Part shown: positions 52,006-62,705 of the stretch, piece by piece | Layout: every line of letters begins with the position of its first letter | Numbering within the stretch: position 1 is the first letter of the stretch | Assembly: GCA_023213315.1 (NCBI GenBank) | Contig: JAKCPI010007924.1 | Coordinates: forward strand, 62,001 to 126,000 | Source of the DNA: Euborellia annulipes | Taxonomy: Eukaryota > Arthropoda > Insecta > Dermaptera > Anisolabididae | DNA length: 64,000 bases | Direction: 5' to 3' | Translations under genes and position numbers: made by a program | The notes under the pieces: generated by a model | What the model was told of the DNA's origin: nothing | Databases searched by the model: none | What the model saw: only the letters and a program-made list of their open reading frames with translations

Positions 52006-52680
52006 ACCCACTTGGCCGGTTAATCCGAGGGTTCAGTAAAAAATTAATTTTCATTTAATTTTATCACACGTTTTCGTTTCCCGACTCTCTCATTTTAGTG
52101 TAAGAGATCTCAAGCCTATGTAGTAGAAAAATAGACTGGGAAGCAAGCGAGTAAACAAACTCGGGAATTCCTTCCCTCTCCCTCTTCGCCATCTGAACGA
52201 ACATATTGCACAATTGTTGCACTACACAGTTTAATTAAAATACAAAAAAAAAAAAAAAAAACACGGATCTTCTATATATATAATTCGCTAATGTTCGTCT
52301 GTCTGTCACGCTCTATTTAGGCAACATCCTGTTGGAATTTTGAAATGAAATTTTATATGCATAAAGAGGACCTTCTCGGGATTACAGGAAAATTATTTTC
52401 ATCCTGAAATTCCTATAACTTTTTGAGTTATTAATTCTTAAATTTACGAATTCTCCCATAGGAAATGTATAGAGAAATATTTAAGTATTCTTTGCAGTTG
52501 TGTATTCTATGAAGGTAAACAAATCCTCAAGCAGGCACTGGATTGGAATCGAATAATAATAATTTTCTTTTCATAATTAAGAAGAAAAGGCGAGGGTTCG
52601 CCGCAGTCGGAGGGCGGTTAATCCGAGGTCGTCGGGGTTTTCCTGTTCAGGAACTTTATAGTTCGTTATAATTGAATTTT
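52006..52680. mobile_element. Possible pogo/Tigger-like remnant with Helitron insertion
   Basis: 52013-52037 read on the minus strand is CTGAACCCTCGGATTAACCG, very like Tigger/pogo terminal repeats; GCGGTTAATCCGAGG recurs at about 52613. No transposase. Weak evidence. Confidence 0.4.
52271..52612 (+). mobile_element. Helitron H7, 3' end lost
   Basis: TCTATATATATAATTCGC start, CGTCTGTCTGTCACGCTC, interior identical in plan to H1 and H5, ending in AAGAAAAGGCGAGGGTTCGC before the CTAG hairpin would come. Confidence 0.75.
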
Positions 52681-53113
52681 TTTTTTAAAGAACGAGTATT
52701 TAGATCACTGATTAAGCAGATCTAGAGAAAGAGAGTCAGAATCCTTTTTTTGTCAGATGAGATAAACATATCAATTTGCCTTTTGTCTCAAGAAAATAGA
52801 CCTTTTTATTTATATAATAAATATTTGATTGTTTACATTTTGAGTTTTACGATCTTCCATTCAAGAAGAGGAATCCTCTGAATATGGATGACTTTCTTTT
52901 CTCTTCTTTTAATATTTATGACGTCATAGAGCCTGGCTGGGTTAATAAAAGGATTAGACCAGAAAGGTCATCTTAAAGGGAATTTTTCTTTCTTAAATTT
53001 AAATATATAAAACACTCGGTTGTTTATTTCAAATTATTTATTAAATCAACTCTTGGGGGTTCAGAGGCGACGTCTAAACGTACTTAAAAAAAAAACTAGA
53101 CTATTATAAGGAA

Positions 53114-53824
53114 CTAGCCGCGCCGCCCGCCTTTGGCGGGCTTCGCGTCTAGCCAGGGGGGCTACGCCCCCTGGACCCCCAACTGGCTCGGGCCCGCCTA
53201 CGGCGGACCCTCGCCTTTTCTTAATTATGAAAAGAAAATTATTATTACTTTTTTTTTTTTTTTTTCTCATTCACACTCACACTCACACACACATTCACAC
53301 AGTCTTTTCGGCAACTTAGGCCATTTAAGACTTTAGACGATAACCGTTGTAATTAATATATATATTTGGGGTTGAGGCATTTCTATTTAAGCCATCTGGT
53401 ATCCAAATGGCTTAAATAAAATCATCGGACTGCCTGGGTCCGAACCCGCGACGTTTGGAATAGGAGGTAGGCACGCTACCTACTACGCCAAACTCGGGGG
53501 CATTATTATTACTAACAACTAAGTATTCCAGTCCAGTGCCTGCTTGAGGATTTGTTTACCTTCATAGAATACACAACTGCAAAGAATACTTAAATATTTC
53601 TCTATACATTTCCTATGGGAGAAATCGTAATTTTAAGAATTAATAACTCAAAAAGTTATAGGAATTTCGGGACCCGAGTATTTTTCCGGGACTCTCTATA
53701 ATGTCTTCTATAAGACTGCAAAATTTCGTTTGAAAGTTCCAATGGGAAGTTGGTCAAACAGAGCGTGACAGACGGACAGACAGACAGACAGACAGACTGA
53801 CACTCCGTAATTATTATATATAGA
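53114..53824 (-). mobile_element. Helitron H8, complete, with SINE-A inside
   Basis: Starts CTAGCCGCGCCGCCCGCC and ends ATTATTATATATAGA. Flanks TAAGGAA and TTTTTCAATG join to the empty site in repeat X copy A, so it lies exactly between A and T. Confidence 0.88.
53240..53503 (-). mobile_element. SINE-A inside H8
   Basis: T-run, CACAGTCTTTTCGGCAACTT, body, head ending CGCCAAACTCGGGGGC. TTATTATTAC precedes and follows the insertion. Confidence 0.83.
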
Positions 53825-54218
53825 TTTTTCAATGCGGTTTTTTTTTAAATGAATTAAATTCATAAGAGATTATTGAGACATCGAGCTATAATTTTTTTAA
53901 TGACTTATTAAAAAATTAATTTTTTTGTTATCAAGCAAATACAAAAAAAAAAAACAATTTGTCCCAATAATCTTTAGTTTTTTTTTTAAATTTAAAAATG
54001 AATTTATTGTTATTATTAATCACATATTAATTAAGAAATTTTTAAAATAAGCTTAGATGATTTATTTAAAAACCAACTGTCAAATTAGTTCAGCATTCTT
54101 GCAATAGATGGCAGGCTAGTCTAACAGGTGACCTCCTAATAGCTTATATCTGGCCTATATTTATATATTTTTATGCTTTTATAAAAGATACATAATATAT
54201 AATAACATTTATAAAGTA

Positions 54219-54720
54219 TCTATATATATAATAGCGGTGTCCGTCTGTCTGTCTGTCTGTCTGTCACGCTCTGTTTGACCAACTTCCCGTTGGAATTTCG
54301 GAACGAAATTTTGCAGTCTTATAGAGGACTTTATGGAGAGTCCCGGAAAAATACTCGGGTCCCGAAATTCCTATAACTTTTTGAGTTATTAATTCTTAAA
54401 GTTACGATTTCTCCCATAGGAAATGTATAGAGAAATATTTAAGTATCCTTTGTAGTTTTGTATTCTATGAAGGTAAACAAATCCTCAAGCAGGCACTGGA
54501 CTGGAATACTTAATAAAAATAATTTTCTTTTTATAATGAATAAAAAGGCTCAGGTCCGCCTGCGGCGGACCTGAGCCAGCTGGCGGGGGGGGTCCAGGGG
54601 GCGTAGCCCCCTGTCTAGACCCCAGCCCGTTTCTCATAATTAAGAAAAGGCGAGGGTCCGCCGCAGGCGTAGCCCCCCTAGCTAGACGCGAAGCCCGCCG
54701 AAGGCGGGCGGCGCGGCTAG
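54219..54720 (+). mobile_element. Helitron H9, complete
   Basis: TCTATATATATAATAGCGG start; end AAGCCCGCCGAAGGCGGGC hairpin then GGCGCGGCTAG. Flanks AAAGTA and TTTATTG equal the uninterrupted AAAGTATTTATTG of repeat X copy A. Confidence 0.9.
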
Positions 54721-54934
54721 TTTATTGTTAAAAGATCAATGAAAATCAACCAAATACATTAAATATTCTGACATCTCTTGGCAAAACTTGATTTTTTGGG
54801 CATAATTTTTATGACACACTACGCCATTTTAGCGGGAAAAACATGCGTTACCACTTCGTTCCCGTTCCACAGTAAGTTATTATGGGAGTTTTTGATTGTA
54901 GACCATATTTTGTATTAATTATTTATTATAAATA

Positions 54935-55426
54935 CGAGGGCAGATCAATAAGTCAATGACTTTTTGAATTTCCCGCCTCTTAACTGAAATGGCAACACTG
55001 CTCCTGTCAGCAGGCAACTATCAGCTGACTCCTGTCGAAATTTGAACCAGCTGGGTCTTTTAGTTTTTGTTTGACATCCATTAATAGCAGACTACCTCGT
55101 GATTCATAAGGATAATGCAAGGGTTCACACATGGCAAAAATTAATGAATTGGGATACGAATTGCTCCCTCATCCGCCCTATTCCCCGGAGTGACTATTTC
55201 TTGTTTCCAAACCTGAAAAAATAGCTCGGCGCAAAGAGATTTGACTCCAACGATGATTTTGATGCCCTCGACAAATCTTATTTTTTGGAACAAATAAAAA
55301 AAAATTGGAGAAACGTTGGACAAAGTGTATAGAGCTCAAAGGAGACTACGTTGAGAAATAAAATAATTTTTTATCCAAAAACCTGCGTTTCATTCAAAAA
55401 GTCACGGACTTATTGACCTCCCCTCG
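54935..55426 (+). mobile_element. mariner, internally deleted
   Basis: TA at 54933-54934 and 55427-55428. Terminal repeats CGAGGGCAGATCAATAAGTC and GACTTATTGACCTCCCCTCG, continued inward by TGACTTTTTGAAT on the left and its complement on the right. 492 bp against about 1.3 kb for an intact mariner; the 5' two thirds of the transposase is gone. Confidence 0.9.
55111..55361 (+). pseudogene. mariner transposase C-terminal remnant
   Basis: DNARVHTWQK at 55111, then (after frame changes) ELGYELLPHPPYSP, SDYFLFPNLKK and a region ending GDYVEK-stop at 55359. These are the second and third catalytic-Asp regions of mariner; the third (PYSPDLAPSDYF) has lost the DLAP residues. Length is not a multiple of three. 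No N-terminal DNA-binding domain. Confidence 0.85.
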
Positions 55427-55428
55427 TA

Positions 55429-56059
55429 TATCAAATGCAACATAATTCGGTAAATGAAATTAGCATAAACATCTTTCGAATGATTTGTTTCATTAATAGG
55501 AACACACCAACAATGTCAACTCCCCCCCCCTCCCCTCTGCTTTTCACCTTCGGCAAGTTTACCAACTTCTTTGTTGACTACACATGAAATTGAATTGAAT
55601 CAAGTTGTGATATTAATTGAGCGCGACTCCAAGTTACTCTTGCAATTAGTCGCTTTAATCGAATTCAACGTTAAGAAATATTGAAATATAGAGGCCTGAA
55701 TACGAGGATTCCCGTTTATTATACTTTAGGCGATGATACTCATTATATCTCCTTTAGGCCTGGCGTCCACTGGAAGCAGGCAGCGGCGAAATTTAGTTCG
55801 CGCGAATACGATGGAAACGCGCGAATAATCCAAACACTTATTGGCAAATCAGCCCTCGTCCACTAGGAGAGTTTCATTCGCGCTAATCGCAACGTATAGT
55901 CGCGACCAGCGAACCGATCCAATTTTGTTAGATAATTCGGGCGTTTAAAAGCGTCAAAGGGGCGGCTCTTTTAGCCTTGTAAGGTTATATTTTAAGACCA
56001 AGCAGCCAATCTACAATCCTTCATTATAAATATAGATTTCATCATGGATGTTGAAAATT
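55429..56059. other. Unassigned, CpG-containing
   Basis: 55757-55900 (GCCTGGCGTCCACTGGAAGC, repeated TTCGCGCGAA motifs) looks like a repeat-element end with internal inverted motifs, but I cannot delimit it. C-run at about 55522-55532. No gene. Confidence 0.35.
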
Positions 56060-56246
56060 AATGCCAAAAATTAATTTTCATAATTTTTTAATAAGCCATT
56101 AAAAAAATTATAACTTTCTATTACAATAATCTCTTATGAACTTGAGGATTCTTGCCGCGAAAAAAAAAATATTGAAGACTATGTTTTAAATTTCTTATGA
56201 ATATAATTCATTTAAAAAACCACATTCCTTAGAATAGACTAGTTTT
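56060..56246 (-). repeat. Dispersed repeat X, partial copy C
   Basis: TTTTTTAATAAGCCATTAAA ... AATAATCTCTTATGAA, and a second piece ATAATTCATTTAAAAAACCA ... CCTTAGAATAGACTAG, with a short local duplication of TCTTATGAA. Confidence 0.5.
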
Positions 56247-56762
56247 ACTTTCTCTTACCTCTATATAAATGTCAATATATATATATAGAGAGAGAGAAAG
56301 TATTGGATTCATGTCAAAAATTCGATGTCGAGATTTTGATGGATATACACGTTTTGAGGTCCCCTGAATCCAAAAAAGTGGTTTTCGCGACATGGTCTGT
56401 CTGTCTGTGTGCCTGTGAACAAAATATCTCAAGAACGAAAATAGCTAGGAAGTTGAAATTTTCTATTTAAGTTAGGCACCCCCATGGGACGTGACACGAA
56501 GCTTTTGAAGAAAATCGACCAAAGAGTACTAGTACTTTACTGATGCACTTTTTCAGTTTTTTTCGATTTTCTCTAAATTTGCTATAACGATTTTTTTTTA
56601 AATTCAAAAATCAATTATTTTTTAAATTCTCAATAAAATCTATATTCTCATTTTGTCATTGAAATCTTCTGAAGACCACTTTACTCTTGTACTCCATAGA
56701 AAAGATAGGAGAAATGGTTGCCATGGTAACAAAATATAAATATTTTGCCATACTTATAAATT

Positions 56763-57011
56763 GGACCCTGTTATGCAATGGTGTGTCAAAGACCAAAAAA
56801 TTCAAAATTGAGTTAAGCACGGAATATTGTTTCAAATGCTTTAATTAATAGTATTTTTTATAAAATATGTCCTAAAAAAATTTATATTTAATATTACTTG
56901 CACAATTGACAAGAAAAATTATATATATTCCAATGTAAACAAAAAACTTTATTGTTGATTTTCTCAAAACTCGATGTTTGGTCTTTGACACACCATTGCA
57001 TAACAGGGTCC
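56763..57011 (+). mobile_element. MITE-4, complete
   Basis: Ends GGACCCTGTTATGCAATGG and CCATTGCATAACAGGGTCC; AATT at 56759-56762 and 57012-57015. Confidence 0.88.
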
Positions 57012-57039
57012 AATTGTACATCTTGAAAATCGAATATAC

Positions 57040-57313
57040 GCCCACGGGGCGTGGTGTAGAGGTTAGCGTGCTAACCTCATATACCAAACGTCGCGGGTTC
57101 GGACCCAAGGCAGTCCGATGATTTTATTTAAGCCATCTGGATACCAGATGGCTTAAATAAAAATGCCTGGACCCTAATATATATAAATTCATAAATAACG
57201 GTTATCGTAAATGTCTTATATGGCCTGAGCTGCCGAAAAGACAGTGTGAATGTGTGTGTGAGTGTGAGTGTGAATGAGAAAAAAGTGTGAATGTTTAAAA
57301 AAAAAAAAAAAAA
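57040..57313 (+). mobile_element. SINE-A
   Basis: Head GGGGCGTGGTGTAGAGGTTA, B box GGGTTCGGACC, tail GAGCTGCCGAAAAGACAGTG, A-run. AAATCGAATATAC lies on both sides. Confidence 0.88.
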
Positions 57314-57444
57314 AATCGAATATACCGTACTGTCGCAAACTAAATACATGACGACACAAAAAATCTGGTGTGACAAGCACAGTACACAACTTTCGATTAC
57401 CGAAGGTAAGAGAAAGTTGTATGCTGTGCGCCAGTCACGCCAGA

Positions 57445-57994
57445 ATTTTTTTTTTTACTCCCCCTTAAAGAAGTTTTTATCAATTTCATCTAAAATATCA
57501 ACAAAGGCTTAAGAATAAATAAAATTTCAATCCAAGAGAATCTACAGTAGGCCTATATAGAGTAATTGGTTGCTAGAAAGGAAAGTTTTGTTGCTGCTGC
57601 TGGAATTACGCCCTCTCTTCTCTCTTCTCTCTCACTCTCTTTAAAATACCCAAAGGCTATAAATGATTCTTTATTCAAAACTTGTATCTTCTCAATTAAT
57701 CTCGCAAGTCGTAACAAGTTTTCTAGTTATCTGATGTTGTTGTTGTTGTTGATGCAACCCTTCATTTGGCATGTGTCTGTCCGTCTATCTCTTTTAAATA
57801 AATTGAAAAAGAAAAAAAAATGAAATTGAATTGAATTTCAAGCTGTCAGGGCAAGTTAATATACAATTAATAGAAAAAGAGTTTTTTTTTTCGACCTTCT
57901 CTGGTTTTTATCGCTCATAGCAAACGAACTCTCAGGACAAGATGTGGAACTTTTGTTTCCGGGTCGATTCAAAGAGTAAATATAAAATAAACTA
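57445..57994. other. No gene seen
   Basis: Unassigned; (CTCTCT)-rich at 57605-57640 and (TTG)n at about 57736-57750. Confidence 0.45.
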
Positions 57995-58098
57995 GCCGCA
58001 GCAGGAGTTAGCGTGCTGGCCTTGTATACCAAGGGTCGCGGGTTCGGACCCCAGGCAGTCGGAAGATCTTATTTAAGCCATTTGGATACCAAATGCCG
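57995..58098 (+). mobile_element. SINE-A head/body fragment
   Basis: CAGCAGGAGTTAGCGTGCTG, GGGTTCGGACCCCAGG and TTTAAGCCATTTGGATACC; stops before the tail. Preceded by AACTAGCCGC, a possible Helitron 3' scrap. Confidence 0.65.
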
Positions 58099-58517
58099 AT
58101 TCAATTGATTTCTTTAAAAAAAAAAACGATTTTGGAGAACTTTCCTTTTTATTAATACTAATTATTTTCTCTCTCACTCTCACTTTAATGAACAGATTAG
58201 AGATTTATACATCCATCCATCCATCCAAGTGTAAATCAATCAGATTCCACTTAATCCCTCTCTCTCGGTGGGTGTGTGTGTGTGTGTGTTATTATTCCAA
58301 ACATTTGAATAGTGATAGAGAGAGAGAAAGAGGCTTAGGCCTAAAAATGAGGGTAAACAGTCCCCATAAGAAATAATTTCGATGAATAATTGAGTCCTTC
58401 GTGGTGTAAAATTTTTTTGAAAGCTGATATAAAAATAAAAAAAAAATCAGACACAATCAAAATTTTTTAACAATATATTATAAATGATCAAAATACGAAA
58501 ATTAAAATTTTATATAG
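58099..58517. other. No gene seen
   Basis: (CATC)n, (GT)n and (GA)n microsatellites between 58200 and 58335. Otherwise AT-rich. Confidence 0.45.
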
Positions 58518-58770
58518 CCCTAGAGGCTTGGTGTAGGGGTTAGCATGCTAACCTCGTATACAAAACGACGCGGGTTCGGACCCCAGGCAGTCTGATGATT
58601 TTATTTAAGCAATTTGGATACCAAATGGCTTAAATAAAAATGCCTGGACCCTTAATAGATATTATAAATAATATAACGGTTATCGTCAAAGTCTTAAATG
58701 GCCTAAGTTGCCGAAAAGACTGTGTGAATGTGTGTGTGAATGAGAAAAAAGAGTGAATGTTTAAAAAAAA
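58518..58770 (+). mobile_element. SINE-A
   Basis: Head GAGGCTTGGTGTAGGGGTTA, B box GGGTTCGGACC, tail TAAGTTGCCGAAAAGACTGT, A-run. Confidence 0.83.
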
Positions 58771-58773
58771 AAA

Positions 58774-59412
58774 GAGTAAAGTGTCTTTCAAACAATTTTG
58801 AAGGTAAAATGAGAATATACATTTTAAAGAGCATCTAAAAAAAATAATTGATTTATTAATTTCAATCAAAAGTTAGAATGAATTTTGAGAAAATCGAAAA
58901 AAAACAAACAAACTGAAAATGTACATCAGTAAAGTACTAATACTCTTTGGTCGATTTTGTTCAAAAGCTTCTTGTCAGGTCCCATGGAGGTGCCTAACTT
59001 AAATATACAATTTCAACCTCCTAGCTCATTTCCTTCATGCTCTGAACACAGCGGGACATACAAATTCAAATTCAAATTTGTTGTTCTAGTTCTACAACGA
59101 AAAGAAAAAATACAAATCTCTTACAATTCTCTCCTCCCTCCTCTCTTCTAGGGCAGTCTGTCCGCGAAAACTAAATTCTTTTATCTGCAGACAACACCGC
59201 CCCAGTTACACATTATATACTTACATTTTTTTTTAAATAAATAACAGACAGACATACAGACAGATTATGTCACGAAAACCATTTTTTTTTTTTTTTGATT
59301 CAGGGGACCTCAAAACGTGTATATCCATCAAAATCTCATCATCGAATTTTTGACATGAATCCAATACTTTTCCTCTCTATATTTTAACACATAATGAGGT
59401 AAGAGAAAGTAA
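58774..59412 (-). mobile_element. HER without 3' hairpin, with a 180-bp insert
   Basis: From GAGTAAAGTGTCTTTCAAAC to the 5' hairpin remnant ATGAGGTAAGAGAAAGT. 59052-59240 is foreign (contains CTCCTCCCTCCTCTCTTC). Confidence 0.8.
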
Positions 59413-59570
59413 AAAGGGTCTTTATATTAACCCTAACCGCAGCTTCGGGTCTAAAACGACTTAGAGCCTATATTTTTTCTAAATAGAATCTAAACCCTTA
59501 AACCAAATAATCCCAATTTTTCTGAATTCGCTCTTTTCATTTAATCTTGTAAAAAAAGGACAAGCCTCTT

Positions 59571-59797
59571 GATTAAAAATGATCGAGGGATCCACACGCC
59601 CACATCAGGTCTGCATAGTAAACCTAGAGGGGCACACAGGGATACACACGCCCGCACCAGGAACATACGCAGTAGAGTGAGAGTGACCAGAAGAAAAATG
59701 TGTGTCCCTGGTGTGGGCGTGTGTATCCCTGTGTGCCCCTCTAGGTTTACTATGCAGACCTGATGTGGGCGTGTGGATCCCTCGATCATTTTTAATC
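59571..59797. repeat. Long near-perfect inverted repeat (91-bp arms, 45-bp loop)
   Basis: Arms 59571-59661 and 59707-59797 differ at one position. Each arm holds GATCGAGGGATCCACACGCC and a second, similar GGGATACACACGCCCGCACC, so the arm itself is an imperfect duplication. A diverged single arm lies at 28530-28590. Would fold into a long hairpin RNA if transcribed. Confidence 0.85.
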
Positions 59798-60166
59798 ATT
59801 TTCCCTTGGGCTTTACTTCGGGTTAAGTTTAGAGATAACAGTTAAGTGAATAGCCAGTCGAAAGCGGAGACTATTATTTTTATACTGAATAGGTAATTCT
59901 CCTGGAGAGCTTCTCTATAAGTACGACAGATGACATCTGCTCGACTCTTTGAACTAACTTTATGAAATTATTCCATACAAGTATATCTATTTAGGAATAA
60001 AGGCTTGATCTTTCAAGAACATTCAAACAGCCAACAAATTCTTATCTATTGTACGGCCAGTCTAATTACGGCCCTGTTTAGGATTAAATCATAAAGCACT
60101 CAACTTGAAGCACTCATTAACATCAACTTTAAAATATTACGTATAATACAATAACTATATTCTTGA
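59798..60166. other. No gene seen
   Basis: Unassigned AT-rich DNA leading into a PLE arm. Confidence 0.4.
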
Positions 60167-60615
60167 CGTTTTGTATAATTAAGGACCTTCGTCAGGCAGT
60201 AGCGTAACTAGGTGGGGGCGAAGGGGGGTGCTCGCCCCCCCCTCGCCCCTGGTGCATCAAGTCTCTGACGCCCCTTAATACCGACAAAGGCGCACTAGGG
60301 CACCTAAGATATAGCCCAGGGACGGTGATTTTATCATATTCTCTCCAAAAAATTGATAGTTTTCTTTTAAATTATATTAGAACTTAAAAAACGGCGCCCT
60401 AATTGAGCTTTGCCCCCTCCGCACTCAAATGCTAGTTACGGCGCTGTCGTCAGGTTATTTCCTTGAAAAAATCAAGAATTTTATTATCAAATGTTTTGAT
60501 AAAAGAGTATCATTAAAAAGGAAATATTGGTTGCAGGATAAATAAAAGGCTAAACAGCTATGATTATTTCTTTATAGTGACGTTTCGGTCGACTATGCTT
60601 TCATCTTGATGGCTA
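60167..60615. mobile_element. Penelope-like pLTR arms, decayed, split by hAT-11
   Basis: GACGTTTTGTATAATTAAGG-ACCTTCGTCAG (60167-60197, minus; GAAAC changed to AAAAC) and, near 60575-60608, GACGTTTCGGTCGACTATGC with a broken CTGANGA (TTTCATCTTGATG). Confidence 0.55.
60197..60446. mobile_element. hAT-11, 250 bp
   Basis: Ends CAGTAGCGTAACTAG and CTAGTTACGGCGCTG; perfect 8-bp duplication TCGTCAGG at 60189-60196 and 60447-60454, inside the PLE ribozyme arm. Confidence 0.87.
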
Positions 60616-60835
60616 GGGTTCAGTCAATAGAAACCCTTTGATAGACATTTTATTTATTAAATTTTTAATTTTATAAATATAAAATAAATTTTAAATTTTT
60701 TTATTAAATAGCTATTTAGATAAATAGCTAGCTAGGTATATTAATTACATTCAAGACCCCGTCAAAGTCAATATTACATCAATTATTGATTCTTTTATGA
60801 TAATAAAATTCCGATGATGACATATATATCTCGAC

Positions 60836-61266
60836 TAAGGTCCGACCGAAACAAGATTTTCAGGCGAAACCGAAACTTTTATTTTTCTATTTTCGGGGGG
60901 GGGGGTGAGGGGGGCCTTAACTCGAAAATTTTTCTGCGGAAATTTCTTTTAAAGAAACTAAATTTTTTCTGCCCCGCGGAACGTTTCCCCTTTATTGCGG
61001 AACCAAAGTTTCCGCCCTGCTGGGCAATTTTTTCCCCGCTAGTGAAATCATTTTACCTTTTTTTTTTAGAGGGACGTAATTTTCCCCACTCCGCGGAACG
61101 TTGCCCTTTTTGCGAGACCAAAGTTTTCTGCCTTGCAGGGAAATTTTTCCCTTATGTGCATAATCATTTGACCTTTTTTTTTTCTGGCGTTTGAGTCTCA
61201 TCCCATCTTTTCAGACTCAGGTTTCGGCTACTTTTTGGCCGAAACCGAATATTCGGTCGGTTCCTA
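60836..61266. mobile_element. hAT-12, 431 bp
   Basis: Ends TAAGGTCCGACCGAAAC and ATTCGGTCGGTTCCTA; perfect 8-bp duplication ATCTCGAC at 60828-60835 and 61267-61274. Subterminal CCGAAACCGA repeats; interior of GCGGAAC/TTTTCCCC units, no transposase. Confidence 0.85.
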
Positions 61267-61381
61267 ATCTCGACTGAAAAGTTCAAGTTTAGAGATAAGG
61301 AAAAAAAGCATATATATTTATGATTATTATCAATCACTAAGACGTTTGAAGCCAAATTTTCAGATTCTCGTTCACACGGCT

Positions 61382-61414
61382 GACGTTTCGACCCGAGATC
61401 TAGGCCATCTTCTG
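61382..61414 (-). ncRNA. Hammerhead ribozyme, one core change
   Basis: CAGAAGA instead of CTGAAGA; helix II GGCC/GGTC, GAAACGTC intact; helix I CGGCT/AGCCG five perfect pairs. Confidence 0.7.
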
Positions 61415-61460
61415 AGCCGGCTGGCTATATTAAGCCTAGACTATTGCCAGCCGGCCGACT

Positions 61461-61493
61461 CTGAAGATGGCCTAGACCTAGGGCCGAAACGTC
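61461..61493 (+). ncRNA. Hammerhead ribozyme, intact core
   Basis: CTGAAGA at 61461, helix II GGCC...GGCC, GAAACGTC ending 61493; helix I weaker (GACT/AGCTG with one mismatch). Confidence 0.75.
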
Positions 61494-61560
61494 AGCTGTG
61501 AAATAAAAACAATTTTGCTGCAAACGTTTTGTAATTTTTCTGACTCCACCTACAGTCACA

Positions 61561-62593
61561 TTCCTTCATCAATCAATCAAAAAGACTAAATTAATAATAA
61601 AAAAATAAAAAAAGGGAAATTTAACTACCTTCTGCTTTTGTTGATTCTAGAAGGAGGAGGATTAACTCGTTCCATTCGGAAATATTATGTTACATTAAAA
61701 ACGAGAACATTTAATAGCTGACACTAATAAAATATCTAATTGAACAATTATTAGCGCCCATGACTGGAGAAATGACATAAAAGGACAGACGAGAGGAGAG
61801 ATTGACGGACAGACAGATGGAAAGGTGGCCAGGAATCAACTCTGAATGCATGAATCAAATCCACAATTAAATTTAAACTTGAAAATCATTTCACATTTTA
61901 TTATAAAGCTTTTTATAAATAATGGAGTGGAATCAGCCAAGGAAAGAATAAAAAAACAAATTTTTCTGTCGACGTTTCGACCTTCTTCCTCGGGATCTTT
62001 TGCCACATTAAAGATTTCTCTACATATTGATCAGTGATTAAAAAATATGGGAATGATTTCCCCCGAGACTTTCTCGTATATTCTTTTGGAATTACGTCTG
62101 GGTGTGTGTGTGAACACGATTGCTTAAAAACCAAAGCAGCTAAATGGATGAAATTTGGTATATGCTTCTTACAATAAAATTGTAGATTTCTATCAATTTT
62201 TGGAGTAAATACGTCACCAAGGCCCTCATAAAGCTGACAATGACAGGTGACAATTTGTCAATTTGTCGAATACCTGTTTCATAAAAATCCGCTTGACTTA
62301 ATTGTCAAGTAAAAAAAATGACATTTTTGTAAAATTGTCATGACAATTTGTCACTTTTTGGTTTCATAAAATTTCAGGTGAATTTTGACAATTTGTCTCG
62401 TATTATTTGTCACTTTTTGTTTTTGAAATGATAATTGTTGGGACAATTTTTTTTTTTTTGTTTGACAATTGTAGAAAAATTCTGACAGGCATTAAAAGCT
62501 GTGTCGTATCACCTAGAATATATTCTCATTTATTTACATCGAATTTATTAAAAGGAAATAATATTAAATCATATAAGGCTTATTTAAAAAAAA
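61561..62593. other. No gene; PLE scrap and TGACA-rich tract
   Basis: 61968-61995 has GTCGACGTTTCGACCTTCTT, a lone decayed pLTR piece. 62235-62470 is dense in TGACA/TTGTCA words, including the palindrome TGACAATTTGTCA. No coding pattern. Confidence 0.45.
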
Positions 62594-62705
62594 TCTGGTG
62601 TGACTGGCGCACAGCACACAACTTTCTCTTACCCTTCGGTAAGAGAAAGTTGCGCACCGTGCTGGTCACACCAGATTTTTTGTGTCGAGATATATTTAGT
62701 TTCCC
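62594..62705 (-). mobile_element. HER 3' end, variant subfamily
   Basis: AATCTGGTGTGACTGGCGCA ... TTACCCTTCGGTAAGAG ... GGTCACACCAGATTTTTTGT. Here the hairpin is almost perfectly self-complementary. Partner of 270-374. Confidence 0.8.

Larger units (their letters stand above)
53040..54890 (-). repeat. Dispersed repeat X, copy B, with two Helitron insertions
   Basis: Inverse of 46185-46945; interrupted at 53114-53824 and 54219-54720. Landmarks ACGTCTAAACGTACTT, TGTCCCAATAATCTTTAG and TGCAATAGATGGCAGGCTAG. A third, partial copy is at 56060-56240. Confidence 0.75.
56247..57444 (+). mobile_element. HER, full length, split by MITE-4 and SINE-A
   Basis: ACTTTCTCTTACCTCTA to CAGTCACGCCAGA; insertions at 56763-57011 and 57040-57313. 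Both removals restore the family consensus. Confidence 0.9.
61330..61560. mobile_element. Penelope-like pLTR pair with two hammerheads
   Basis: Arms TTCACACGGCTGACGTTTCG... and ...CGAAACGTCAGCTGTGAA, meeting at GCCGGCTGGCTATATTAAGC / ATTGCCAGCCGGC. Similar arms at 9183 and 25100, so one PLE subfamily. Confidence 0.75.
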
